The translations under genes and the position numbers were made by a program. A DNA stretch of 36,859 nucleotides from Dyella marensis (GTDB lineage Bacteria; Pseudomonadota; Gammaproteobacteria; Xanthomonadales; Rhodanobacteraceae), in contig NZ_FONH01000030.1 in the NCBI RefSeq assembly GCF_900112865.1, positions 1 to 36,859 on the forward strand. Reading direction: 5' to 3'. Shown here one piece after another: positions 7,644 to 17,356 of this stretch (the first letter of the stretch is position 1; every line of letters begins with the position of its first letter). Under the pieces are notes generated by a model. It had not been told where the DNA came from. It searched no databases and saw only the letters and a list, made by a program, of their open reading frames with translations.

Positions 7644-10514
7644 ATGCGCATGTCCCCGATCGCAAACCGCAAGTGGATGCCCTGGTGCGCGCTGGCGCTG
7701 GCCGTGCTGGCCGGCTGCGGCAAGGCGCCGGAGCAGGCCGATGCCGCCAAGCCCGCCGCCGGCCACGCCGAGAAGCTCGCCGATGGCGTGATCGTCCATC
7801 TGGATCAAGGTACGCAGCAGGTGCGCCTGCAGGCGGTGGACGAGCGCATCGTGCACGTCACCGCCGTGCCCGATGGCAAGTTCGAGTTGCCCGGCAGCCT
7901 GATGGCGGTGAAGACCGGCGGCGCCACGCACTTCACGGTGGACGAAACGCCGGACGCGGTGACGCTGAAGACGGAGCGGCTGTCGGCGCGGGTCTCGCTG
8001 CGCGACGGCGCGGTGCGCTTCCTCGACGCCAGCGGCAAGCCGCTGCTGGCCGAGCGCGCGGATGGCCGCACATTCCAGCCCGAAACGGTGGAAGGCAAGC
8101 CGTACTACGCGGTGCGCCAGCGTTTCGAATCGCCCGCCGACGAGGCCTTCTACGGCCTGGGCCAGCACCAGAACCGCCAGATGAACTACAAGGGCGAGGA
8201 CGTGGAGCTGGCGCAGCACAACATGGACGTGGGCATTCCGTTCGTGGTGTCCTCGCGCAACTACGGCCTGCTGTGGGACAACAACTCGATCACCCGTTTC
8301 GGCGATGCGCGCGAATACCAGCCGCTCAGCCAGTCGCTGAAGCTCTACGACGTCGACGGCAAGCCCGGCGGTCTCACCGCCAGCTATTACGACGCCGGCG
8401 GCACGCTCAAGCTCAAGCGCGTGGAGAAGCAGCCGGACTACCAGTACCTCAAGGATCTCACGCAGTGGCCGGCCGAATCCCCGGCCAAGACCACCGGCAA
8501 GGTGGTGTGGGAAGGCAGCATCGAGCCGGCGGTGTCCGGCGTGCACAAGCTGCGCCTGTATGCCAGCAGCTATGCCAAGGTCTGGCTGGACGGCAAGCTG
8601 GTCTACGACGACTGGCGGCAGAACTGGAATCCCTGGTACCACAACCTGCGCCTGCCGATGGATGCGGGGAGCCAGCACAAGCTGCGCATCGAGTGGTTGC
8701 CGAACGAAGGCTATCTCACCCTGCTGCATCTCGATCCGTTGTCCGGCGATGAGCAGAACGAGCTTTCGCTGTTCTCCGAGGTCGGCCACGCGGTGGATTA
8801 CTACTTTGTCGCTGGCGACAACCTCGACCAGGTGATTGCCGGCTACCGCGAGATCACCGGCAAGGCCACCCTGCTGCCGCGCTGGGCGTACGGGTTCTGG
8901 CAGAGCCGCGAGCGCTACAAGACGCAGGCTGAAATCCTCGACACCGCCAAGCGCTATCGCGAACTCGGCCTTCCGCTGGACAACGTGGTGGAGGACTGGA
9001 GCTACTGGCCGGAAGATGCCTGGGGCTCGCACGATTTCGACAAGTCGCGCTTCCCCGATGCCAAGGGCCTGGTCGATCAGCTGCATGCCATGCACGTGCA
9101 GCTGATGATCTCGGTATGGCCGAAGTTCTATCCGACCACCAAGAACTACCAGGAGCTGGACGCCAAGGGCTATATCTACCGCCGCAACGTGGAGAAGGGT
9201 GAGGTCGACTGGATCGGCAAGGGCTATCTCAATGCGTTCTACGATCCCTATGCCGAGGAAGCGCGCCACATCTACTGGCGGCAGATCCAGGAAAAACTCG
9301 GCGCCGTCGGCATCGATGCATGGTGGCTGGATGCCTCCGAGCCGGATACGCATTCCAACCTCGACATCGCCGAGCGCAAGCTGCGCATGGGCCCGACCGC
9401 ACTCGGCCCGGGCGGCGCGTTCTTCAACTCGTATCCGCTGATGCACACCACTGGCGTGTACGACGGCTGGCGCCGCGACCACGGCGATCGCCGCGCCTTC
9501 ATCCTCACCCGCTCCGCCTTCGCCGGGCAGCAGCGCAATGCGGCGGCGACGTGGAGCGGCGACGTGGCTTCGCGCTGGAGCAACCTGCACGACCAGATTT
9601 CGGCGGGCCTGAACTTCTCGCTGGCCGGCATCCCGAACTGGACCACCGATATCGGCGGCTTCGCACTGGAGCCGCGCTATGAAAAGCCCGGCGCCGCGGA
9701 TCTCGACGAATGGCGCGAGCTCAACCTGCGCTGGTTCCAGTTCGGTGCGTTCAGCCCGCTGTTCCGCTCGCACGGGCAGTTCCCGTACCGCGAGATCTAC
9801 AACCTCGCCTCGCCCGGCTCGCCGGTATACGAAGCACTGGCCTACTACGACCGCCTGCGCTATCGCCTGATGCCATACATCTACACGCTGGCCGGCGATA
9901 CGTACTGGAAGGACGGCACCATCATGCGCGGGCTCGCCATGGATTTCCCGGGCGATGCGAAGGTGCGCGGGATCGATGACGAGTACATGTTCGGCCCCGC
10001 GTTCCTGGTCGCGCCGGTGACGGAGTACAAGGCCACCTCACGTCCGGTGTACCTGCCGGCCGGCGCGGGCTGGTACGAGTTCCACACCGGCAAGTACCAC
10101 GAGGGCGGCGCGGCGATCCAGGCCGATGCGCCGCTGGCGCGGATGCCGCTGTTCGTGCGTGCCGGTGCGATCGTGCCGACCGGTCCGGACATCCAGTACA
10201 CCGGGGAGAAGCCGGACGCGCCGGTGACCTTGCTGGTGTATGCCGGCGCAGATGGGCAGTTCTCGTTGTACGAGGATGAAGGAACCACGTACGGCTACGA
10301 GAAGGGCCGCTACTCGCGCATTGCGCTGAGTTATGACGACAAGGCGAAGACGCTCACCATCGGCAAGCGCGAAGGCGATGGCAGCGGGGCGCCGGCGAAG
10401 CGGCAGTTCGTCGTCCGGGTGATTCGTGCGGACAAGGCGAATGCGGATGGGGTGGATGCGGGCGGCGATAAGAGCGTCGAATACGACGGCACAACGCAGA
10501 CGGTAAAGCTGTAA
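7644..10514 (+). CDS. GH31 alpha-xylosidase lipoprotein with PA14 insert
   Basis: This 956-residue GH31 enzyme resembles C. japonicus Xyl31A, which releases the non-reducing-end alpha-1,6-xylose from xyloglucan oligosaccharides. AAGGA at 7634-7637 precedes the ATG at 7644. The N-terminus is a lipoprotein signal with lipobox LAGC (Cys25). An N-terminal beta domain is interrupted by a PA14-like module (about residues 280-375, HKLRLYASSYAKVWLDGKL), an insertion known from Xyl31A. The catalytic barrel carries WWLDASEPD with nucleophile Asp563 and TWSGDV with acid/base Asp640; C-terminal beta domains follow. Membrane anchoring means xylose is freed outside the inner membrane, fitting the XylFGH importer encoded downstream. 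The gene ends 9 bp before a perfect hairpin. Confidence 0.92.
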   Translation: MRMSPIANRKWMPWCALALAVLAGCGKAPEQADAAKPAAGHAEKLADGVIVHLDQGTQQVRLQAVDERIVHVTAVPDGKFELPGSLMAVKTGGATHFTVDETPDAVTLKTERLSARVSLRDGAVRFLDASGKPLLAERADGRTFQPETVEGKPYYAVRQRFESPADEAFYGLGQHQNRQMNYKGEDVELAQHNMDVGIPFVVSSRNYGLLWDNNSITRFGDAREYQPLSQSLKLYDVDGKPGGLTASYYDAGGTLKLKRVEKQPDYQYLKDLTQWPAESPAKTTGKVVWEGSIEPAVSGVHKLRLYASSYAKVWLDGKLVYDDWRQNWNPWYHNLRLPMDAGSQHKLRIEWLPNEGYLTLLHLDPLSGDEQNELSLFSEVGHAVDYYFVAGDNLDQVIAGYREITGKATLLPRWAYGFWQSRERYKTQAEILDTAKRYRELGLPLDNVVEDWSYWPEDAWGSHDFDKSRFPDAKGLVDQLHAMHVQLMISVWPKFYPTTKNYQELDAKGYIYRRNVEKGEVDWIGKGYLNAFYDPYAEEARHIYWRQIQEKLGAVGIDAWWLDASEPDTHSNLDIAERKLRMGPTALGPGGAFFNSYPLMHTTGVYDGWRRDHGDRRAFILTRSAFAGQQRNAAATWSGDVASRWSNLHDQISAGLNFSLAGIPNWTTDIGGFALEPRYEKPGAADLDEWRELNLRWFQFGAFSPLFRSHGQFPYREIYNLASPGSPVYEALAYYDRLRYRLMPYIYTLAGDTYWKDGTIMRGLAMDFPGDAKVRGIDDEYMFGPAFLVAPVTEYKATSRPVYLPAGAGWYEFHTGKYHEGGAAIQADAPLARMPLFVRAGAIVPTGPDIQYTGEKPDAPVTLLVYAGADGQFSLYEDEGTTYGYEKGRYSRIALSYDDKAKTLTIGKREGDGSGAPAKRQFVVRVIRADKANADGVDAGGDKSVEYDGTTQTVKL

Positions 10515-10523
10515 AGCCACGGC

Positions 10524-10560
10524 GTAGGTTGGGGTGAGCCTGCGGCTCACCCCAACCTAC
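10524..10560. terminator. Perfect 17-bp hairpin (palindromic repeat copy 2) between convergent genes
   Basis: GTAGGTTGGGGTGAGCC, a TGC loop and the exact complement form a 37-bp hairpin. It is the minimal form of the repeat family, lacking the inner arms. It fills the gap between the alpha-xylosidase stop and the xylR stop, which convergently meet here, so it probably serves as a two-way terminator. No U-tract follows, so intrinsic termination is uncertain and messenger-end protection is an alternative. Confidence 0.6.
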
Positions 10561-10561
10561 G

Positions 10562-11728
10562 TCAGATCTTGGCCATCCCCAAAAATTGCCTCGGCGTGCA
10601 ATTGAACTCGCGCCGAAACACCGCATACATATACTGCAGCGACGTAAACCCGCACCGCACGGCCACCTCCGCCAGCGGAATCGAGTTGTCCACCAGCATC
10701 GACCGCGCCATCTCCAGCTTGTGCTCGAGAATCGCCTGGTGCACGGTCTGCTTCAGCTCGCGCTTGAAATGCTCCTCGAGCAAGGTGCGCGAGATGCCCA
10801 CGTAATCCGCCACCTGCTCGGTCTTGATGCCCAGGCAGGCGTACTGCCGGATGTAATGCTTCGCACGCATCACATACGGACTGCGCAGCGGTTCGTGCTG
10901 GCTGCTCGCCTGCACGCACAAGCCCACCGGCGGCACCAGCACGCGCGTGCTGGAACAGTCGCCGCCATGCAGCATCTGGTGCAGCACCTGCGCCGCCATG
11001 CGGCCCATCTCTTCCGCACCCTGGATCACCGAGGTCAGCGGGATACGGCTGAGCAGCTGCGCCATCGGATCGTTGTCGATACCCACCACGGCGATCTGCT
11101 CGGGAATCGGCACGTCGGCCACCACGCAGGCCTGCAGCAGCTGCCGCGCGCGTGCATCGGTCACCGCCACCACGCCGATCGGCTTGGGCAGCGAGCGCAC
11201 CCAGGCCACCATGTCTTCCTGCGAGCGGCCCCAGCCGCCGGCGCTGGTGGGCGAGCCGCGGTAGACCATGCCTTCCAGGCCGTCGGCCGCGATCATGCGC
11301 AGGAACGCGTCCTCGCGCTCCTGCGCCCAGCGGTTGCCCGGCGAGGGCGGCAGGCCGTAGAAGGCGAAGCGCTGCAGGCCCTGCTCGATCAGGTGGTCAT
11401 AGGCCACGCGCACCAGCTTGGTGTTGTCGGTGGCCACGTAGGGGATGTTGGCCGGATAGCGGCTGTCATCCGCGTAGGAACCGCCGATCGCCACTACCGG
11501 GATGGACAGGTGCGCCAGTGCCTCTTCCACGGTGGGATCGTCGAAGTCGGCGATGATGCCGTCGCCGCGCCAGTGCTGGATGCCCAGCGTGCGGCAGCGG
11601 AAATCCTCTTCCAGGAACAGGTCCCACACCACGCGGGTGGATTTCAGGTACTGGCCGATGCCGGCGATCACCTGCCGGTCGTAGACCTTGTTGGCGTTGA
11701 ACAGCAGGGCGATGCGATGGGGCGTCAT
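10562..11728 (-). CDS. xylR: Xylose-responsive transcription regulator XylR
   Basis: This 388-residue protein is close in length and layout to E. coli XylR (392 aa). The N-terminus RIALLFNANKVYDRQVIAGIG and EEDFRCRTLGIQHWRGDGIIADFDD start a periplasmic-binding-protein/LacI-like xylose-sensing domain (about residues 1-275). The C-terminus (about 285-388) is an AraC-type double helix-turn-helix: EQVADYVGISRTLLEEHFKREL and LAEVAVRCGFTSLQYMYAVFRREF. It activates xylose genes when D-xylose binds. The gene is divergent from xylA (210-bp gap) and convergent with the GH31 gene, placing it between the two operons it probably controls. The stop directly abuts the hairpin at 10524-10560. The start at 11728 is chosen because the XylR family begins at this MxxHRIALLFNANK position. 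Confidence 0.93.
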   Translation of the reverse strand: MTPHRIALLFNANKVYDRQVIAGIGQYLKSTRVVWDLFLEEDFRCRTLGIQHWRGDGIIADFDDPTVEEALAHLSIPVVAIGGSYADDSRYPANIPYVATDNTKLVRVAYDHLIEQGLQRFAFYGLPPSPGNRWAQEREDAFLRMIAADGLEGMVYRGSPTSAGGWGRSQEDMVAWVRSLPKPIGVVAVTDARARQLLQACVVADVPIPEQIAVVGIDNDPMAQLLSRIPLTSVIQGAEEMGRMAAQVLHQMLHGGDCSSTRVLVPPVGLCVQASSQHEPLRSPYVMRAKHYIRQYACLGIKTEQVADYVGISRTLLEEHFKRELKQTVHQAILEHKLEMARSMLVDNSIPLAEVAVRCGFTSLQYMYAVFRREFNCTPRQFLGMAKI

Positions 11729-11803
11729 GGGCGTACCAGTGGCAGTAACCGACGGCACCTGCCGTAGATCATGGACGCTACCAGTTCGCCCTTGCGCCCG
11801 CAT

Positions 11804-11818
11804 GTCGCAACGCGACAG
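11804..11818. promoter_or_regulatory. Dyad TGTCGC-AAC-GCGACA in the xylR-xylA promoter region
   Basis: A perfect 6-bp inverted repeat with a 3-nt spacer lies in the divergent xylR/xylA control region, 24 bp left of the ATTTCGCAATTG motif. It may be an operator for a second regulator or part of the xylR promoter control. No comparable dyad was found by eye upstream of the receptor gene. The symmetry is seen; the function is speculative. Confidence 0.3.
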
Positions 11819-11842
11819 GGAAAAAGAATGGTCAGGTGACGG

Positions 11843-11859
11843 ATTTCGCAATTGCACCA
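11843..11859. promoter_or_regulatory. Candidate XylR-type operator upstream of xylA
   Basis: ATTTCGCAATTGCACCA lies about 80 bp upstream of the xylA start in the divergent xylR-xylA region, where a XylR site is expected. It contains the perfect palindrome GCAATTGC and is the near-copy of the motif at 549-565 upstream of the xyloglucan receptor. An A-rich stretch (11820-11827) precedes it. Binding by XylR is inferred. Confidence 0.5.
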
Positions 11860-11938
11860 AAACAGCGCCGATTGCAGCATCCGGAGCATCCGCAGCCGAC
11901 CCTGAATCCCCCGGGCGGCTCGCACGGGAGGCTTTCCG

Positions 11939-13255
11939 ATGAGTTATTTCGAACACGTGGCGCCGATTCGTTACGCCGGCGCTAAGACGGACGATCCGCT
12001 CGCATTCCGTCACTACGATCCGTCGCGGGTCATCCTGGGCAAGCGCATGGACGAGCACCTGCGCCTGGCCGTGTGCTATTGGCACAGTTTCGTGTGGCCC
12101 GGCATGGACATGTTCGGCGCCGGCACCTTCCAGCGCCCCTGGCAGCAGGCCGGCGACCTGATGGCGCAGGCCCATGCCAAGGCCGACGCGGCCTTCGATT
12201 TCTTCCAGCGCCTGGGCGCGCCGTTCTACACCTTCCACGACACCGACGTCGCCCCGGAAGGCGCCAACCTGGCCGAGTATTCGCGCAACTTCGCCGCCAT
12301 GGTCGATGTGCTGGAGGCCAAGCAGGCCCAGACCGGCATGAAGCTGCTGTGGGGTACCGCCAACCTGTTCAGCCACCCGCGCTACGCCGCGGGCGCGGCC
12401 AGCAGCCCGCAGCCGGAAGTGTTCGCCTACGCCGCCAGCCAGGTGTTTCACGCCATGGGCGCGACGCACCGCCTGGGCGGCGCCAACTATGTGCTGTGGG
12501 GCGGGCGCGAGGGCTACGACACCCTGCTCAACACCGACCTGCGCCGCGAGCGCGCGCAGCTGGGCCGTTTCTTCCAGATGGTGGTGGAGCACAAGCACAA
12601 GCTGGGCTTCCAGGGCACCATCCTGATCGAGCCCAAGCCGCAGGAGCCGACCAAGCACCAGTACGACTACGACACCGCCACCGTGTACGGCTTCCTCAAG
12701 GAGTTCGGGCTGGAGCGCGAGGTCAAGGTCAACCTGGAAGCCAACCACGCCACCCTGGCGGGGCACTCCTTCCATCACGAGGTGGCCACCGCGATCTCGC
12801 TGGGCGTGTTCGGCAGCATCGATGCCAACCGCGGCGATCCGCAGAACGGCTGGGATACGGATCAGTTCCCCAACAGCGTGGAGGAACTGACCCTGGTGAT
12901 GTACGAGATTCTGCAGGCCGGCGGTTTCACCACCGGCGGCTTCAACTTCGACACCAAGGTGCGCCGCCAGAGCGTGGATGCGGCCGACCTGTTCCACGGC
13001 CATGTCGGCGCGATCGACGCGCTGGCGCTGGCGCTGGAGCGCGCGGCGAAGATGATCGACGACGACCGCCTGGCCGCGTTCAAGGCACAGCGTTATGCCG
13101 GCTGGGACGCCGGGCTGGGCCAGCAGATCCTCGACGGCGGCTACACCCTGCAGGCTCTGGCGGACGAAGCGGCCAAGCGCGACCTGCGCCCCGGCCACGT
13201 CTCCGGCCAGCAGGAGCGGCTGGAGAACCTGGTCAACCGCTACATCTACGGTTGA
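11939..13255 (+). CDS. xylA: Xylose isomerase
   Basis: XylA interconverts D-xylose and D-xylulose, the first step of the isomerase pathway. The 438-residue length matches the class II enzymes (E. coli 440). GGGAGG precedes the ATG. The family signatures are intact: [26 protein letters not shown] with the ring-opening His and metal-site neighbours, [18 protein letters not shown] with the metal-ligand Glu and catalytic Lys, [37 protein letters not shown] with the second metal ligands, and [13 protein letters not shown]. It is the first gene of the xylABFGH operon, with xylB starting 5 bp after its stop, and is probably activated by XylR from the site at 11843. Confidence 0.97.
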   Translation: MSYFEHVAPIRYAGAKTDDPLAFRHYDPSRVILGKRMDEHLRLAVCYWHSFVWPGMDMFGAGTFQRPWQQAGDLMAQAHAKADAAFDFFQRLGAPFYTFHDTDVAPEGANLAEYSRNFAAMVDVLEAKQAQTGMKLLWGTANLFSHPRYAAGAASSPQPEVFAYAASQVFHAMGATHRLGGANYVLWGGREGYDTLLNTDLRRERAQLGRFFQMVVEHKHKLGFQGTILIEPKPQEPTKHQYDYDTATVYGFLKEFGLEREVKVNLEANHATLAGHSFHHEVATAISLGVFGSIDANRGDPQNGWDTDQFPNSVEELTLVMYEILQAGGFTTGGFNFDTKVRRQSVDAADLFHGHVGAIDALALALERAAKMIDDDRLAAFKAQRYAGWDAGLGQQILDGGYTLQALADEAAKRDLRPGHVSGQQERLENLVNRYIYG

Positions 13256-13260
13256 GCCCG

Positions 13261-14733
13261 ATGTTCCTCGGGCTGGACCTGGGCACCTCCGCGGTCAAGG
13301 CCGTGCTGGTCGATGCGGCCGGCGCGGTGCGGGCCGTGGCCTCGCAGCCGCTGACGGTGTCGCATCCGCGACCGCGCTGGTCCGAGCAGGATCCGGTGGA
13401 CTGGTGGCGCGCCGCCGTCGCCGCCATCGATGAGTTATTGCAGGCGGCAGCACGGGACGGCATTCCGGCCAGCCGCGTGGCCGCCATCGGCCTCAGCGGC
13501 CAGATGCACGGCGCCACCCTGCTCGACCGCAGCGACCGCGTACTGCGTCCGGCCATCCTGTGGAATGACGGACGCAGCGACGCGCAGTGCCGCTGGATGG
13601 AAACGCTGCCGGACTTCCATGCGATCACCGGCAACCTCGCCATGCCCGGCTTCACCGCGCCCAAGCTGGCCTGGGTGCGCGAGCACGAGCCCTCGGTCTT
13701 CGACGCGGTGGCCAAGGTGCTGCTGCCGAAGGACTACCTGCGCCTGTGCCTCACCGGCGACTACGCCAGCGACGTTTCCGACGCGGCGGGCACCTTGTGG
13801 TTGGACGTCGGCAAGCGCCAGTGGAGCGACCCGATGCTGGCCGCCTGTGGCCTCAGCCGCGAGCAGATGCCGGGCGTGCACGAAGGCAGCGAATCCGCCG
13901 GCCGCCTGCGCGCCGAGCTGGCCGAGCGCTGGGGCATGGCGCGCGTGCCGGTGGCCGCGGGCGGTGGCGACAATGCGGCCGGCGCGGTGGGCGCGGGCAT
14001 CGTGCGGCACGGACAGGCGATGCTGTCGCTGGGCACCTCCGGCGTGTACTTCGCCGTCTCCGACGGTTTCCTGTCGCGGCCCGAACAGGCCGTGCACAGC
14101 TTCTGCCATGCCCTGCCGGGCACCTGGCACCTGATGTCGGTGATGCTCAACGCCGCCAGCTGCCTGGACTACACCGCGCGCCTCACCGGCCATGCCGACG
14201 TCGGCGCCATGCTGGCCGAGGCACAGGCCGCGCCGCGGCGCGACGACGGCCCACTGTTCCTGCCCTATCTCACCGGCGAGCGCACGCCGCACAACGACGT
14301 TCACGCCACCGGTTCGTTCACCGGCCTGCAGGCCGACACCACCCGCGCGGACCTCGCCAACGCCACGCTGGAAGGCGTCGGCCTGGGGCTGCTCGACGGC
14401 ATCGAAGCGGTGGACGCGGCCGGCCTGCGCGCGGATCGCGTGGCGGTGATCGGCGGCGGCACGCGCAGCGCGTATTGGCTGCAGATGCTGGCCGATATCG
14501 CCGGCCGCCCGCTCGAACTGCGCGCGGGCGGCGACGTGGGCGCCGCGCTCGGCGCCGCCCGCCTGGCGCACCTGGCCGCCGAGCCGGGCGCGCGCATCGA
14601 CGAAGTGTGCGCCATGCCGCCGCTCGTGAGCGAATACCTGCCCGACGCCGCCCGACATGCCTACTATCGCGAACACCGGCAGCCGCGGTTCCGCGACACC
14701 TACCGACGGTTGCGCACCGCGACGACGCCTTGA
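13261..14733 (+). CDS. xylB: Xylulokinase
   Basis: XylB phosphorylates D-xylulose with ATP to xylulose-5-phosphate, feeding the pentose phosphate pathway. The 490-residue protein is of FGGY carbohydrate-kinase type. MFLGLDLGTSAVKAVLVD forms the N-terminal phosphate-binding motif; GLSGQMHGATLLD, LPKDYLRLCLTGDYASD and GGGDNAAGAVGAG (with the catalytic Asp) follow, then LPYLTGERTPHND and the FGGY C-terminal signature IGGGTRSAYWLQMLADI. All expected motifs are present. It starts 5 bp after xylA and ends 31 bp before xylF. Confidence 0.96.
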   Translation: MFLGLDLGTSAVKAVLVDAAGAVRAVASQPLTVSHPRPRWSEQDPVDWWRAAVAAIDELLQAAARDGIPASRVAAIGLSGQMHGATLLDRSDRVLRPAILWNDGRSDAQCRWMETLPDFHAITGNLAMPGFTAPKLAWVREHEPSVFDAVAKVLLPKDYLRLCLTGDYASDVSDAAGTLWLDVGKRQWSDPMLAACGLSREQMPGVHEGSESAGRLRAELAERWGMARVPVAAGGGDNAAGAVGAGIVRHGQAMLSLGTSGVYFAVSDGFLSRPEQAVHSFCHALPGTWHLMSVMLNAASCLDYTARLTGHADVGAMLAEAQAAPRRDDGPLFLPYLTGERTPHNDVHATGSFTGLQADTTRADLANATLEGVGLGLLDGIEAVDAAGLRADRVAVIGGGTRSAYWLQMLADIAGRPLELRAGGDVGAALGAARLAHLAAEPGARIDEVCAMPPLVSEYLPDAARHAYYREHRQPRFRDTYRRLRTATTP

Positions 14734-14764
14734 GCGGCCGGCCATTCATTTGAGGGGAACACCC

Positions 14765-15790
14765 ATGAAGCGTTTGTTCGCGCGAGTCCTGCTGGCCCTG
14801 GTCGCGACCGGCCTGGCCGTGGCCGCACTCACCGCCTGCAGCGGCAAGGCCTCCGACCAGCCGAAGATCGGCTTCTCCATCGACGACATGCGCCTGGAGC
14901 GCTGGACGCGCGACCGCGACTACTTCGTGGCCGCCGCTGAGAAGCTGGGCGCCAAGGTCTATGTGCAATCGGCGGATGGCAACGAGCAGCGCCAGGTGCA
15001 GCAGCTGGAGAACCTGATCTCGCGCGGCGTGAACGTGCTGGTGATCGTGCCGTTCAACTCCAAGGTGCTGGACAACGTGATCGCCGAGGCCAAGCGCAAC
15101 GGCATCAAGGTGATCTCCTACGACCGCCTGATCCTCGGCGCCGACGTCGACGCCTACATCTCCTTCGACAACGAGAAGGTCGGCGAACTGCAGGCGCAGG
15201 GCGTGCTCGATGCGGTGCCCAAGGGTAATTACTTCCTGCTCGGCGGCTCGCCCACCGACAACAACGCCAAGATCCTGCGCGAAGGCCAGCTGAAGGTGCT
15301 GCAGCCGGCGATCGACCGCGGCGACGTCAAGATCGTCGGCCAGCAGTGGACGCCGGAATGGGATGCCTCCAAGGCGCTGCGCATCGTCGAGGACGCGCTC
15401 ACCGCCAACCACAACGATATCCAGGGCATCGTCGCCTCCAACGACGCCACCGCCGGCGGCGCGATCCAGGCGCTGGCCGCGCAGCAGCTGGCCGGCAAGG
15501 TGGCCGTGTCCGGCCAGGACGCGGACCTCGCCGGCGTGCGCCGCGTGGTCGACGGCACCCAGGCGATGACCGTGTACAAGCCGCTGAAGACTATCGCCAC
15601 CACCGCGGCGGAGCTGGCGGTGAAGCTGGCCAAGGGCGAGGCGCCCACGTACACCGGCAAGATGAACAACGGCAAGAAGGACGTGGATTCGGTCCTGCTG
15701 CAGCCGACCCTGCTGACCAAGGACAAGGTGGACGACACCGTGATCAAGGACGGTTTCTACACCCGCGAACAGATCTACGGCGCGAAGTAA
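14765..15790 (+). CDS. xylF: D-xylose ABC transporter substrate-binding protein
   Basis: This 341-residue sugar-binding protein of the periplasmic-binding-protein type I (rhizopine/xylose) class delivers D-xylose to XylGH. GAGGGG (14751-14756) precedes the ATG. Recognisable segments are [68 protein letters not shown] and [17 protein letters not shown], which line the two-lobed sugar site. The signal has a lipobox, LTAC with Cys25, so the protein is probably membrane-anchored rather than freely periplasmic as in E. coli. xylG follows 5 bp after the stop. Confidence 0.94.
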   Translation: MKRLFARVLLALVATGLAVAALTACSGKASDQPKIGFSIDDMRLERWTRDRDYFVAAAEKLGAKVYVQSADGNEQRQVQQLENLISRGVNVLVIVPFNSKVLDNVIAEAKRNGIKVISYDRLILGADVDAYISFDNEKVGELQAQGVLDAVPKGNYFLLGGSPTDNNAKILREGQLKVLQPAIDRGDVKIVGQQWTPEWDASKALRIVEDALTANHNDIQGIVASNDATAGGAIQALAAQQLAGKVAVSGQDADLAGVRRVVDGTQAMTVYKPLKTIATTAAELAVKLAKGEAPTYTGKMNNGKKDVDSVLLQPTLLTKDKVDDTVIKDGFYTREQIYGAK

Positions 15791-15795
15791 GCGCG

Positions 15796-17337
15796 ATGGC
15801 CGGGGAAAGCTGCCTGTTCGAGATGCGCGGCATCGCCAAGTCCTTCGGCGGGGTCAAGGCGCTGGACGGCATCGACCTTCGCTTGCGCGCGGGCGAATGC
15901 CTGGGGCTGTGCGGCGAGAACGGCGCGGGCAAGTCCACGCTGATGAAGGTGCTGTCCGGCGTCTACCCGCACGGCAGCTGGGACGGCGAGATCCTGTGGC
16001 AGGGCCAGCCGCTGCGCGCGCGCTCGGTGCGCGACAGCGAGCGCGCCGGCATCGTGATCATCCACCAGGAACTGATGCTGGTACCGCAACTGTCGGTGGC
16101 GGAGAACATCTTCCTCGGCCACGAGATCACCCGCCCCGGCGGCCGCATGGACTACGACGCCATGTATGCCAAGGCCGACGCGCTGCTGCAGGAGCTGGGC
16201 CTCCACGATGTCAACGTGGCCTTGCCGGCGATGCATTACGGCGGCGGTCACCAGCAGTTGTTCGAGATCGCCAAGGCGCTGGCCAAGCAGGCGAAGCTGC
16301 TGATCCTGGACGAGCCGACCTCGTCGCTGACCTCCAGCGAGACCGAGGTGCTGCTGGGCATCGTCGAGGATCTCAAGCGCCGCGGCGTCGCCTGCATCTA
16401 CATCTCGCACAAGCTCGACGAGGTGGAACGCGTGTGCGACACCGTCTGCGTGATCCGCGACGGCCGCCATATCGCCACCCAGCCGATGCATGAGCTGGAC
16501 GTGGACACGCTGATCACCCTGATGGTCGGCCGCAAGCTGGAGAACCTGTATCCGCGCATCGAGCACGCCATCGGCGAGGTGATCTTCGAGGCGCGCCACG
16601 CCACCTGCCTCGACCCCGTCAATCCGCAGCGCAAGCGGGTGGACGACGTGTCGTTCCAACTGCGCCGCGGCGAGATCCTCGGCATTGCCGGGCTGGTCGG
16701 CGCCGGGCGCACCGAGCTGGTGAGCGCGATCTTCGGCGCCTACACGGGCAAGAGTTCGGTCGAGCTGTTCCTGGAAGGCCGTCCGCTGAAAATCCGCTCG
16801 CCCGCCGATGCGATCCGCGCCGGGCTCGGCATGGTGCCGGAGGACCGCAAGCGCCACGGCATCGTGCCGCTGCTCGGCGTGGGCGACAACATCACGCTCG
16901 CCACGCTCGATCATTACGCGCACGCCGGCCATATCGACCGCCAGCGCGAGCTGGTGGCCATCGAGGCGCAGATTGCCGAGCGTCGCGTCAAGACCGCCAG
17001 CCCCGCCCTGCCGATTGCCCGCCTCTCCGGCGGCAACCAGCAGAAGGCCGTGCTGGCCAAGATGCTGCTGGCGCGGCCGAAGGTGCTGATCCTGGACGAG
17101 CCCACGCGTGGCGTCGATGTCGGCGCCAAGGCCGAGATCTACCGGCTGATCTTCGAGCTGGCCGCGCAGGGCGTCGCCATCGTCCTGGTCTCCTCGGAGA
17201 TGCCGGAAGTGCTGGGCATGGCCGACCGCGTGCTGGTGATGGGCGAAGGCCGGCTGCGCGGCGATTTCCCCAACCAGGGCCTGACCCAGGAACAGGTGCT
17301 GGCCGCGGCGATCGATACTTCCGCGCGCGCCGCCTGA
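15796..17337 (+). CDS. xylG: D-xylose ABC transporter ATP-binding protein
   Basis: This 513-residue protein has two fused ABC domains, as usual for monosaccharide importers. Domain 1 (about residues 5-245) has Walker A GENGAGKS (40-47), signature region [15 protein letters not shown] and Walker [12 protein letters not shown]. Domain 2 (about 255-505) has a degenerate Walker A (GLVGAGRTE), signature [16 protein letters not shown] (from residue 410) and Walker [14 protein letters not shown] degenerate second Walker A and a modified first signature are normal for XylG/RbsA-type proteins. It energises xylose import by XylH with XylF. The xylF-xylG gap is 5 bp and the gap to xylH is 19 bp. Confidence 0.95.
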   Translation: MAGESCLFEMRGIAKSFGGVKALDGIDLRLRAGECLGLCGENGAGKSTLMKVLSGVYPHGSWDGEILWQGQPLRARSVRDSERAGIVIIHQELMLVPQLSVAENIFLGHEITRPGGRMDYDAMYAKADALLQELGLHDVNVALPAMHYGGGHQQLFEIAKALAKQAKLLILDEPTSSLTSSETEVLLGIVEDLKRRGVACIYISHKLDEVERVCDTVCVIRDGRHIATQPMHELDVDTLITLMVGRKLENLYPRIEHAIGEVIFEARHATCLDPVNPQRKRVDDVSFQLRRGEILGIAGLVGAGRTELVSAIFGAYTGKSSVELFLEGRPLKIRSPADAIRAGLGMVPEDRKRHGIVPLLGVGDNITLATLDHYAHAGHIDRQRELVAIEAQIAERRVKTASPALPIARLSGGNQQKAVLAKMLLARPKVLILDEPTRGVDVGAKAEIYRLIFELAAQGVAIVLVSSEMPEVLGMADRVLVMGEGRLRGDFPNQGLTQEQVLAAAIDTSARAA

Positions 17338-17356
17338 CTTTCTCTACGGAAACCGC

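Noticed and set aside
6003-9773. A 1256-codon open frame on the - strand opposite GH35/GH31
   Set aside because: It spans two real genes and a repeat, has no domain-like segments and is explained by codon bias of the + strand.
16235-16285. Apparently defective ABC signature (YGGGHQQ) in XylG domain 1
   Set aside because: XylG-type proteins normally have a changed first signature; domain 2 has a proper LSGGNQQ, so this is not evidence of decay.
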